A stretch of 64,000 nucleotides of DNA from Clytia hemisphaerica (Eukaryota; Cnidaria; Hydrozoa; Leptothecata; Clytiidae), in NCBI GenBank assembly GCA_902728285.1, contig CACVBU010000402.1, positions 727,930 through 791,929 of the forward strand, read 5' to 3'. Positions 36,523-46,867 of the stretch are shown here, one piece after another (the stretch's first letter is position 1; each line of letters opens with the position of its first letter). Position numbers and translations under genes: made by a program. The notes under the pieces are model-generated. The model was not told where the DNA came from and did not search any database. It saw nothing but the letters and a program-made list of their open reading frames with translations.

Positions 36523-36897
36523 TTGGAATTCTTTTGGAAAGTTGAATATTTTAATAGACGTATTATCAGAAGATACCTGTTCGATTCGGGTCCATGGCAA
36601 GAATATTGGCAAAATTTTTGCGGATTTCAACGGAGCTATTTACCAAAGATATAAATCGATATGTCTCTCATTTTACGAGGTGAGTATTCGAGTAGCCAAG
36701 ATTGTTATACATATTAAAGTTTGGTATTTTGATATTTTAACATTTAAATTTCATTTAATTATCTGAATATAAGAACATTTGAAAAACAACCATTGTCCAC
36801 ACGTTCGTTCACCAAATTGTTGTCAAATTTATCAGAAGATATTTTTGTATTCGTTTGAATAGCATGAGGTAATATGAGGGTAGCTCATTTGCGCATA

Positions 36898-36903
36898 AAT
36901 AAA
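36898..36903 (+). promoter_or_regulatory. Candidate polyadenylation signal for cassette C
   Basis: AATAAA in GCATAAATAAATTAATC, about 720 bp past the stop codon of cassette C. Confidence 0.3.
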
Positions 36904-37219
36904 TTAATCTGCGTTAAACACCCTCGAGAATAACCTTTTAAGAGCCTTTAATGGTTCTTAAGTAGCGTAATTTTTTATCCTAAATTATTTTTAAATTTTG
37001 CATTGAGCGGCATTCTACTGTACAAACTGTACGTCAAAACAAAATTGAGGAGTAAATACAAATGCTTTTTGCTGAAAAACGCACTGTCATTACTCTTGTT
37101 GTGTTATTTCGATTCTTGCTATCTCAATCTAAAAGGATATCATCGTCAAATTGTCAAATTATTCCGAATCGTTACTGAAGAAAATTTTACAAACCACCTA
37201 TTTGGTAAGTATTTGGACC

Positions 37220-37420
37220 TACACTTTTTTTTATAAGAACATCCAAAAATTTTGAAGCCTTCGATACCTAAAAATGTTCTTAAAATGTTCTAAATTTCAC
37301 CATTTTGTGACCATTTTTACCTATTTTCTTAAGAAACTGGCTGCTCTTAATTTGTTCTTAACATTTTGGCCATCGAATACTTATGTTCTTATATAGTTTG
37401 TTCTTATAAAAAAATGTGTA
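37220..37420. mobile_element. TATAAGAAC MITE family, copy 3
   Basis: Ends TACACTTTTTTTTATAAGAAC and GTTCTTATAAAAAAATGTGTA. Internal TGTTCTTA words are frequent. Confidence 0.75.
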
Positions 37421-37628
37421 TATAATTATAAAAATATGTTCAATATAATATAGTATATAATTATATTTTCAAATTACTCAAAAATATTCTGGAAAATTGC
37501 TGACATGAAAGGTTACAACTCCTATATCAAGATTACAGGATTCGCCGTGCGGGTCGGTTAAACTTTTCAGTGGTTTCAATTTTGGTTTCAAACCAACATC
37601 TAAGCAGCACGGTGCCTTCCCATGTGTA

Positions 37629-37879
37629 CAGGGTGTCCCTAATTAAAGTATCGAGTTTGAACATGCGATTGAGTAGAAAAGTTTGTGTGTGTTATCGCTA
37701 AAATATAAGAACGTTCTCCATCACACAGGCTTATTACAAAAGGTAGTTACAACGTATAAATTAATCGTAATGACAAAGAAAAAAGAGGGAGAGCTTAAAA
37801 TACAATTTTGTGAACACGCACATAAAACTTTCTACTCATAGTTGTGTTTCGACTCGATACTTTAATTAGGGACACCCTG
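37629..37879. mobile_element. CAGGGTGTCCC mariner-like MITE, copy 1
   Basis: Ends CAGGGTGTCCCTAATTAAAG and CTTTAATTAGGGACACCCTG, with TA on both sides (37627-37628 and 37880-37881). The second copy at 55542 carries the same interior in inverted orientation. Confidence 0.85.
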
Positions 37880-37896
37880 TAGATCAGATTAGACCA

Positions 37897-38156
37897 TAGT
37901 CATTATAAAAACACTGGTCTAGAAGGCTTTAGTCTCTTTTTATTGTTAATAGATGGAGCTTACGTACCAAAATCGATTTGTTTTACAAACTTCTTGATCA
38001 TGTGATTAAAAAATAGACCAATCCCATAAGGAGATTTTGGTAACGTGATAAAAAAGTATGCAAACCGCAACTTGTGTTTTGTTTGTAACAAAAGAAAATT
38101 GAACAAAAAGCTAAAACAATACATTGCCAGACCGGGTTTTTTTTTATAATGACTAT
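37897..38156. mobile_element. GTCATTATAAAAA MITE, copy 2
   Basis: Starts AGTCATTATAAAAACACTGG and ends with TTTATAATGACT. It is in reverse orientation to the copy at 34492 and close to it in sequence. It lies 17 bp from the preceding mariner-like MITE. Confidence 0.75.
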
Positions 38157-38349
38157 GATTAGACACCCGTCGATAGTTAAATGTACTTCGTACTTCCCTG
38201 GGACCTTAAAGCACCTAAAACCTTGGTCTAAATACGTCATTCGAGTTTTATCAGGAATGTATCACATGATACGATAATCATTACCTCGTTAATGATAAAT
38301 TTCTACTGTCCGAAATTGAAGTGCTCATTTGAAATCCAATTACAAGCCA

Positions 38350-38570
38350 TACTCTTTTTTTATAAGAAAAATGAGGCTCAAATCGCCAAAAATAAGAATA
38401 ATTTTAAAACAATGATGACTTAGAAGTGCTTAATTTCAAGCAATTAAGTAATGGGGCCTAAAATAATATAAATTGCCCGAAAACAAGAATATGATAAGAA
38501 CAATGAGGTTGAATGAAAGTACCAAAAAAATAAGAGCAAAATTAAACGGTTCTTATAAAAAAAGGGTTTA
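38350..38570. mobile_element. TATAAGAAC MITE family, copy 4
   Basis: Ends ACTCTTTTTTTATAAGAAAA and GGTTCTTATAAAAAAAGGGT. Blocks ATGAGGCTCAAATCGCC and AATGAGG match the 15681 copy in reverse. Confidence 0.65.
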
Positions 38571-38700
38571 GAGAAGTCTTGTTTTTCAATTAGATAATAG
38601 AACTGTGGCTTTCAATTGTCCCATAAGGCCCGATAAGAATATTAGATCATAATGAGATTTCATGCATAGTCTGATAAGAAATATTTCTTATACTTGCAAT

Positions 38701-39271
38701 GTAGCCTGGGTATCCAGACTCAAAATTTCAGAAAAAAACACTCTTACCTCAACATACAAAGTTTCTAAAATTGTAGAGTCTGGTGCAACTAAAAAAGTTG
38801 GGTACAGTTTGTTTGATACTGCCTGTGAGTGAACCCTTGTTGACAGACTATCAAAACTTTGTAAACCCCCCAGGCAGACACACATAATTAACTTACTATA
38901 AAACCTCTTTTACAAACTCAAAAAACTTTCAAAACTACTTCAAGCTACATCAAAACATCAGCCACATTTATAAAGGCTCCTTTCCAGCGGCCATTTTGTT
39001 TAGAAATGAACCTGCATTTTCATTTTCATTTGTTTATCTTTTTTTGCAAGGTCAGCTTTTTCCATAAATTATGCGCGCGCATCGAAAAATATCACAAACT
39101 CCGCGAATATTCTGCTCAGTGACTGGGCGCGTACTGACCAATTAGAGACACTCACATATGCAGGGACAGATATCCTTGCAGACGAGTTACTTGGACCAGA
39201 CCGTAAACCAGAGACAAAATATAAAAAAAAACTAGACGGTGAAATAGTTTACGGTCTGGATATCCAGGCTA
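38701..39271. mobile_element. TAGCCTGGATATCCAGACC element with 8-bp target duplication
   Basis: Ends GTAGCCTGGGTATCCAGACT and GTCTGGATATCCAGGCTA. Flanks CTTGCAAT and CTTACAAT match at 7 of 8. It is about 570 bp, noncoding and hAT-like by duplication length. Confidence 0.75.
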
Positions 39272-39665
39272 CTTACAATGTTGCAATTTCATTTGAGCGA
39301 GGAACGTATTTTGTTATATTTGAAAAATTGTAGTGAAAGCTTAACCAAAAACAATTGTAGACCGTGTGGCTATCACATTATTTCAGTGCTGGAATATGAT
39401 ATTTTACTGGATAAAAGTTTGTTAATGATTGGAATCAAATAACGATGCAAGGTAAGCTAAGTACTTACTCACTTGTACTTGAATCATCCATTAGGTGGAA
39501 AAAGAAACATTGGACAGAGTTCTTCTTCCATGATTCTTGATCTTGCATTGCTGTTATAAGATCGTTTTCCTCGAGACTGCAGTATCTTACTTTCGTCGTG
39601 ATGACGGGTTGTCCAACGCGTCTTGGACCTTCTCGAACCTAGGCCTGTAGACGCCTTTCAGATTC

Positions 39666-39829
39666 ATTAGCGAGGTTAAGCACAAGTTTATTTTGACCGT
39701 AAAGTCTGATACCGTAGGGCTGTACATAACTTGCCAAAGGAAACCATGCAAGAGAAATCTTATGTACAGGCCTACGATATTGCATTGAACGGTCTAAATA
39801 AACACTTGCTTAACTTCGCTATTATGTTC
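39666..39829. mobile_element. Foldback element (AGCGAGGTTAAGCAC arms)
   Basis: Arms AGCGAGGTTAAGCACAAGTT and its complement near 39800-39826 enclose a second inverted pair, CGTAGGGCTGTACATAA and TTATGTACAGGCCTACG. Confidence 0.7.
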
Positions 39830-40147
39830 ATCATGAGCGAGTCATAGGCATCAACTTTACGTTAGGATCTCAGGATCTAAAAGCTCAAAATTGTTTCAAT
39901 AAGGCTGAGAATATAGCCTGGAAGCCACCTAACCCCTCCCATGCAGCAATGAAACAAAGTGGAAGTACTGAAACTGCAATTCTCGCCCGAGCTTTAAATT
40001 CTGAAAAACGTTAAAAAACCCAAAATTGCCAATATATTTCGGCGCCGATTGTAGATCTGGAGAGCTTTCCGCTGGGACACGTCTACTTCTTCGACGTTTA
40101 AGGATTATCCGGTCATTTAGTAGAATAGAAGCACATAATTTTTATTA

Positions 40148-40416
40148 CACCCCCCCTTCTCGCAGACCCACTGGGACCCCCTTCCCACTGGAAAAATTGG
40201 CTAAAATACCCCCATGTCTCCAATGACAATAATCAAATTCTCACTGCAAAATATTGCGCTATCCCTACTGAATTTTCATACTTGAAAACAAAAGAATCAA
40301 AATCCCCAGCTATAGAAAATATGGTAATATCAAAGTCAATCCCCATCGATTTTCAGTCCGTTATTTTTATCCCCCCTAGCTGAAAAAATCCTACCGGGTC
40401 TGTGAGAAGGGGAGTG
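40148..40416. mobile_element. hAT-like MITE family 1 (subfamily A), copy 5, clear target duplication
   Basis: Starts CACCCCCCCTTCTCGCAGAC and ends GGTCTGTGAGAAGGGGAGTG. Flanking 8-mers TTTTATTA and TTTTATCA match at 7 of 8. Confidence 0.85.
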
Positions 40417-40462
40417 TTTTATCATGAAGAACTGTGTTTCTCCCTGAAGTGTCGTTACATTA

Positions 40463-40745
40463 GGGAGTGGTCAGAAAGTATCTACTAGGGGGGACGGAGG
40501 ATTTCAGGGGGGGGGGGGTTCGAAAATTATTTTGAGGGTTTAGGGGGGGGTTCCAAAATATTTTCAATGGAAAAGGAAGAGAGGTGTGAAATATTTTTGG
40601 GCAATCAAGAGATATCTAAGGAGTTTAAATTTCATGGTTTCACATTTGAAAAAGATTTCCAGGTTAGGGTGGGGGTGCGAAAATTTTTTTAGATTTTTTT
40701 GAAATATCCTCCACTCCCCCTAGAAGATACTTTCTGACCACTCCC
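40463..40745. mobile_element. TTA-flanked, Harbinger-like MITE
   Basis: Ends GGGAGTGGTCAGAAAGTATC and its exact complement, with TTA on each side (40460-40462 and 40746-40748). TTA duplication and a GGG start fit PIF/Harbinger. The interior is rich in G runs. Confidence 0.75.
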
Positions 40746-40748
40746 TTA

Positions 40749-41520
40749 GCAAATGTATTGGATGTCGTTTACAACTTGAGGAGTTATACCATATGCTTCA
40801 CTGATCAGAAATGTTCTACTTCAGGCAGGGGACACCTCCTGGTTTGGGTAATTTAGATGAAGGCTTTTCTGAAGTCTTGTGAAATGATTGTATCTTTTCA
40901 TTAAAAAGCAATTATCGATTTTATTACGCTCGCAATTTGTTTTGATTTTGGTCGTGTTCAGACTTGAAAGTTTAAGTTTAAGGTTCAAGTAGTACTTTGT
41001 TGATATGGGAATTTAATTATAATCACTTTTCTTTTGTCATCGTCGATTGGCGATCTCGAGGAATCTCCTTTCCTAACTTGAAATCATGTCATCTTCTCTC
41101 TTGAGATACTTTGAAACAAAAAAGATTTCAGGGAATCCCTCTGCAAAACACTAATTCGTGGTCGTTGAAGCCATTACTGCTAGAGATGCTCCGAGCGTCT
41201 CTAAGTCATAAATTTCACGTTCTTTTTTCTTCATTTACAAAAGGAGCATGCTTTTCACTTGCGAATTCTGATTTCGTCTATTCAGAAAACTGTAACGAAA
41301 TCGTAAAAACTTTTTTTTTAAACTAGAGGGTGATTCCTTTTTAAACTTTGGTTTAACTAATGAGGAGCGTGCCGTTAGATACAAAAGGAATATAAAAGAA
41401 ACATGTAGACCTAATTGCTTTAAACCTTGGTCTGAACACGACCAATGTTTAGCAATTATGACGTCATTTCAGTTTAGTATCATTTTTATATCTCTAAGCA
41501 TAGTCACTAGAAATATACAT
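40749..41520. other. Intergenic, nothing recognised
   Basis: No supported gene or repeat. Confidence 0.35.
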
Positions 41521-41521
41521 A

Positions 41522-42786
41522 CAGTTTGTGGCCCCCAAAACGGCGATCAAATTTGAAATTTCTCTCAAATCTAGAGGAAAAGAGATTTTACAAAAAATTT
41601 TGCTGCATGAAAAACTTTAACATCTCAACTTTATTTCCTGGAAGTTCTTTTTCAAAATTTTCAATTTCAACAATATTTTTCAATCGCTTAAAAATAGGTA
41701 GCTTTTTTCTTATGGCCCCCAAAACGGAGGTTTGAAATTTTAGCGATTTCTCGAGATATCTTTAAAATATGAATACAAAATTTTGACCATAGTTTTGAAA
41801 TATGATTTAGAGGGTTTTGGGCATAAATTTATTTGATAAAATTTTTACAGTATACGCCTGGTTGTCAAAATGCAGGTTTGGGGCCCCCAAAACGGAGGTG
41901 TAGTTAAAATCAAATTATTAAGCCCAGTGGTAATACGGAGAAAAACTATGAACATATTTGTGTTTCCCCTTAAATTTACAACCCGATGGATGTAAAATTT
42001 ATGATTTTTATGAAATATTTCAAGATTTTCGATATTGCAAAGTCCAAACTGAAAATTTAGAGATTTTCAAAATGACAATTTTGATTTAACAACGTCTTAA
42101 TCAAGTTTTTGAAAACAAATCTCTTTTGAAAATAGTTCCATTCATGTATGGAATAAGTTGTGAAAATTTTAGAAAAAAAGCTTAACTGAAACTGAAAATA
42201 TTAAGCTTTAAAGATATTTTTCTCCTATGTTTTGCAAAAAATGACAGAATTTACCGTTTTTGCTAATTCAGCGAAAAATTTTATATATAATGTTAATTTT
42301 TTGTTATAAACTATCAACTCAAGGTGATAGGAATAGAATTCCACGATTTTTTGCTTTTCTCATATTCAGAATTTTCGGTTTTGTCAATGCTGATTCTAGG
42401 GCTCCAAAATACTGGTTGACCTTCAAGATGCTATATCTTTTACCCAGCCTCTAAAGTCACAGATATATTTGCATTTTCTGAACGGCATTAGGTGTTGAAA
42501 GTTTCCTATACCCCGTTTTCATAACTTATTTTCAATATCCAAGGAGCTAGAGTGAGTTATATGCAATTTTTATCTAATTTTGGTGTTAAAATATTTCCTT
42601 TGGACGCAAATATGTTATTTTGAATCTGTCTCAAACCAGCAAAAACATACTCATTTTTAAGTATAACCATCATTCTTTCAAAATAAACAAAAATCGTTTA
42701 ATTCTGATAAATCTACAAGTCAGAATCTTCATTTAAATGAAAACCTCCGTTTTGGGGGCCGTCTCCGTTTTGGGGGCCATATACTG
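41522..42786. mobile_element. TA-flanked 1.27-kb element with GGCCCCCAAAACGGAG repeats
   Basis: Ends CAGTTTGTGGCCCCCAAAAC and the complement (CCGTTTTGGGGGCCATATACTG) are flanked by TA (41520-41521 and 42787-42788). The unit GGCCCCCAAAACGGAG recurs internally at about 41714 and 41880 and inverted at about 42740. The interior is AT-rich with no transposase, so it is a Tc1/mariner-type nonautonomous element. Confidence 0.75.
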
Positions 42787-43206
42787 TATATAGTATTCAA
42801 TTGACATTGCTCTAGGGCTCTAGGGTAATTATATATTTTATTAAATGCAATGCAGTGAAATTTTCTGGCTCAACGAAATCAGTTTTGAATAAGAGACGTA
42901 AGAGAAAGGTTCTGTGTGTTGATATAACACCTTTTTCCTGCCTCAAGAAACTTGGTCGCAAAAGTTATGGTTGGTAAAGCATAACTCAAGTTTCTCCTAA
43001 CAACAACAACTCTGGTTGTCCATGCTGGCAAGCTTCTATCCTTTGTTTGCTTCTCTGCTTTTTGCTTGTGTCCTTTCACTGCACTACTTAGCCTTTTTTA
43101 AGTTAGTTTTGTCTGCTTTTGTTTTAATAAATTTTTCCTTTAGTCCCTAATTTTCTATGTTTATATAGTCCAAATTTCTAGCATTCAGTAGTCTATGTTC
43201 ATAGCC

Positions 43207-43503
43207 CTGGGGGGTACTAGGGTTGGCGAATGAGGGGTATGTGCGGACGGGACCTCCGAAAACTGACCCTTAGAGAGACTTTTTGAATTTTTCTTTTCGA
43301 TTTTTGAAAAAAGTCATACCCTTAGAGAGATTTTATTACAATTTTTTCTCTGGAAATCAAACAATTTCCTAAAAATCCTGAATTTTCCGACCGTTAGATT
43401 AGAGAGACTAATTTAAAACTTTCTGATTTTTCTGACCCTTAGAAAGACTTTGAAAGGTGAAACAACCGATCATTTTTGCCTAAGTACCACCCCCCCCCAC
43501 CCG
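43207..43503. mobile_element. Repeat element with ACCCTTAGAGAGACT units, copy 2
   Basis: Reverse-oriented relative of 9545-9779: GGGGTATGTGCGGACGGGAC, then four ACCCTTAGAGAGACT-like units and a C-run end. Confidence 0.65.
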
Positions 43504-43894
43504 GGTTCATAGCCTAGCATTTTATCCATTTTGATAGTTTTCTTTTGTATTCAATTTTTAGTTTGAACTACTCTGCAAATATTGTTCGAAACAGGCACAT
43601 TTTTTTGTTCTTCCGTCGCCCTTCTCGGACCACAAGTCTATGGATGATATTACAGCTTCTTTCTTGCAGTTTTTGAGTTCTTCAACGATGCGGCGGAACG
43701 CTAAACAAGGTCAGAATTTGAACTTTCTTGTCTAAACCTGCTTTGGTTTGTTTGAGGCACTTTATCGAGAATATGATATGATTCAATCGTTTGTTTGTTC
43801 ATGTTGTTGCTCACTGAACAGCATTTATTTTGGGCATCACCAAAAGAAATTTGGCTAAAATTACAACCTGAGGTAGTGGCGTTTTTGAGCGGGA

Positions 43895-45245
43895 GAACAT
43901 ACCTACCTACCTTTGATACCTTTGATGTGTTTCAGCAAATTCTCTGCTCACTCAGGCCGGGAACATCTTGTAGAAATTGATCAAGTTGTTTTTTGAAGGA
44001 ATTTTTGGAACATTTGGTCATGTCACGTATATTTCTTGGTAACACATTGAATAGTCTTGGACCGGTGTCTGAAAGGCAGCTCTTCCAAATGTTCTTGTTC
44101 GTTGTATTCACTGGTTTGAGGTGGCATTTTCTTCCCAGGCGTTGGTTTGTATATGAATAAAGACCGCCTTCCCCTTCACCATAGTTAAAATTTGGCACCA
44201 TTTTGCTGAAGTCAAGGTAGATTACATCAACATTTTCATTGTTTTGTAGGTGAGATATCAGTCTTTCTACATGAGCCAATAGTTGAATCAAGCAAGATCG
44301 CCCTGGTCTGGAACCGTGTTGTGTTGGATTGTATAGATTGTTTTCATCAAGGTGGGTTTGCAATTTCTTTCTGACTATTTTCTCAAATATTTTAGTGGTA
44401 ATTGATGTCAGGGCAACAGGTCGATAATTCTCTGGTAAACCTTGATCTCCTTTCTTGAAGATTGGTGTAATGTGGCTTGTTTTGAGAATTTCAGGTGTGA
44501 TTCCTTTGTCAAAGTTGTTTTGCCATATCATCTTAAGTGGCTTAGAAAGTGATTTCTTGCACATTTTGAAAAACTTTGCTGGCAAGCCATCTGGTCCGGC
44601 TGACGAGTTGTCTGGAATAGTGTCAATTTGTTGGATGAAATCATCTTCTGTGAAAGTAATGTGCTCAAGGGTTGATGAGTCTTTTGTCTCATTTGAAATA
44701 AGAAAACTGTAGTCTGTTTTGGGAGTGGTAAATACTGAGCAGTGTATTGCCTTTGTAAGATGTTTGCCATCTCTTGCGAGTCAGATGTTAATTTGTTGGT
44801 GGTTGGATTTTTCAGTGGGCCAACTTTAGGTTTAGTTTTTGAGAATCTTTTTGCATAGGAGTAGAAGTATTTAGGATTGCGTTTGATTTTCAGTGAGGCA
44901 TCCAGCTCTGCTTTATCGCGTTCATTTTTGTGGGATTGCTGTAGCATCAGTTCAAAGTCAATTAGTTTCTGATTTGTTTTATTGGTTTTGAAATTCTTTT
45001 TGGAGAGTCTTTTACGTTTTCTCATAAGAATACGACGATCTCTTGGAATCTTTGAAAATTTTTTTGGAGGTTTTCTCTTTGGAAAATGCTTTTTCACAAT
45101 CAGAAGACATTTTTCAAGGAAGTTGGCATATTGACGATTTGGGTCATATAGATTTATGTCCAGTTCTTGAGACCAATTAATGTCTGTTAATTTTTTGTTA
45201 ATAATTTCCCAGTCAATTTTATCACTTTGGAAGTTGTAGAGGTCA
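43895..45245 (-). pseudogene. CR1/Jockey-type non-LTR retrotransposon, truncated and internally deleted
   Basis: Reading the minus strand from 45245, a linker (KIDWEIINKKL, then INWSQELD) leads to reverse transcriptase motifs: SAGPDGLPAKFF, then SHITPIFKKGDQGLPENYRP, QHGSRPGRSC and DVIYLDFSK. A frameshift lies near 44715. After YLDFSK the sequence jumps to the C-terminal tail (GPRLFNVLPRNIRD, then SFKKQLDQFLQDV), so the rest of the palm with the YxDD catalytic motif is deleted. No endonuclease domain precedes it, as in 5'-truncated insertions. The 3' end past the stop has short GGTA/ATCAAAGGT repeats (about 43895-43925), typical of CR1-type tails. It is dead. Confidence 0.8.
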
Positions 45246-45261
45246 AATTTGCTTATTAAAT

Positions 45262-46530
45262 TACGTTAACATTATGCTTTTGTAAACTTCAAAATCAGGC
45301 TGATCAAAGCGCGATTTGATAGTTTCTGTTGCAAACCCTACGGTGTCACGGTATATCTGATGGTTCATCTTCTCTGGAGTTTCAGGATGGTGGGTGGTGG
45401 GTGGTATCGGCATGACTTTCCCTAATTGACACTCGAAAATGAGCTTAAACTTCTTCATGTAGGACCTTAACTCCGGTGATCTGTGCTCTCCTTTCGGCAT
45501 ACGAAACACCATTTTCTAACGACCAGCCCCACAAATTAATTAGTTCTTTGTAATTGTCAATCACTATTTTGCAGGACTCTCATCGGATGGTCCAACGAGT
45601 TGGTAAAAATGCAAGTACGCTTCAATATTGTTTCACTTTAACTCTCATAAATTTCTCAGTATCGTTTCTTTTTTGGTGATTTTTAATCAACTTACATACC
45701 TCTTTTATTGTTCCAAAGGTTTCGGAGAGTAACTTGATGGCTTTTTTTACCCATGGCCAAGTTCAAAGCATGTCCATAGCAGTTGGTAAAGAGCTATTTC
45801 GGATTTAATTCCTTGATAACAGTAGTGACCCAATTTTTCTTTCCTGTCATAACACTGACCACGATTATCTTTCACCTTCAAGCTCATTCTGATAATTTTA
45901 TCTTTGATTATGTTAGCAATAGACATCGCATCTGTTACTTCCATTCCATGGAGACCAATGAAGTCAAGTTAAGCTCCTCGTCTACCCATAAAACTTACTG
46001 CTCCAAATTTGAAGCATCCTCTGTATAAAACTCTACTAGCTGTATAGATTTGGTGATGTCTACTAGCATACCAAGCGCCATGATCTCAATCATCTCATTT
46101 TGGATCTCTGAGATTTTTGGAGAATTGGAGATTGGTTTGCGCTCCAATCATTGAACAAAGTTTTCGTTTTCCTCTGTCAAGAGCATGAGCAATTGCGTGA
46201 AATTATAGTCTGAATCTCAGACCTCTACAAAACCCCAGGTAGTATAAGGAGCACGAATCCGTTAGTGGATACTAACAGCCTAGTGAAATTAGAGTTTATT
46301 TCCGACGACGATTCATTGTCCCAACCTCCTCTCAAAGGTATAGCTTGACGAGCTAGAAATCGAACGGTGGATAGTAATTTGAGGAAAGAAAGCATCTTTG
46401 GGTTGTTCAGCTGTTCCAGGCAAAAAGTGTTAGACAGACTGTCAGATTTGATTAACCGACATTGTAGATCCATAGCACATCCAACACAGAAAAACTGACA
46501 ATTTTTTCTGATATTGAAACACCGATACAC
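45262..46530 (-). pseudogene. hAT transposase pseudogene (ZMYM1/DUF4371 type)
   Basis: Fragments in several minus-strand frames keep the order of this family. They are RFLARQAIPLRG (46380-46310 region), EIQNEMIEIMALGML (about 46100), VTDAMSIANIIKDKIIRM and RGQCYD (about 45940-45850), ALYQLLWTCFELGHG (45790-45747), a PTRWTIR-like segment (about 45600) and HQIYRDTVGFATETIKSRF (about 45350). Stops and frameshifts separate them. The C-terminal dimerisation domain is absent where the CR1-type remnant begins, so that insertion or deletion probably removed it. Confidence 0.75.
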
Positions 46531-46852
46531 AGTAAAAAATAAGACGAATACCGACTATCAGCACACCTTCAAACCCGTATGACCCTCTAATAGCATGGTG
46601 ATATTGTCTACATGACGTTCCTGTTGATAAAGAAACACTTTCAATTATGAAAATAAACATTATCAATTATTGTTTGTATGATATTTAAAAAAGTATACAA
46701 TTGCAGCGTTTGACAGAAAAAATAAGTTTCGAGTTTTTCCGCTGATTACGTTTACAGACCTATAAGTAGCTTTTAGATGTTATTTCTCGAACTCATGGTT
46801 AACGTATGCTCCAATTTGAATTATAATAACTTTAATATATGGAATCGATGCT

Positions 46853-46860
46853 TATAAAAG
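46853..46860 (+). promoter_or_regulatory. TATA-like box upstream of the SLC46-like gene
   Basis: TATAAAAG lies only 8 bp before the proposed ATG at 46868. A canonical start 25-30 bp downstream would fall inside or past the first coding exon, so it is either fortuitous or transcription starts elsewhere. Confidence 0.3.
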
Positions 46861-46867
46861 GGTAACT

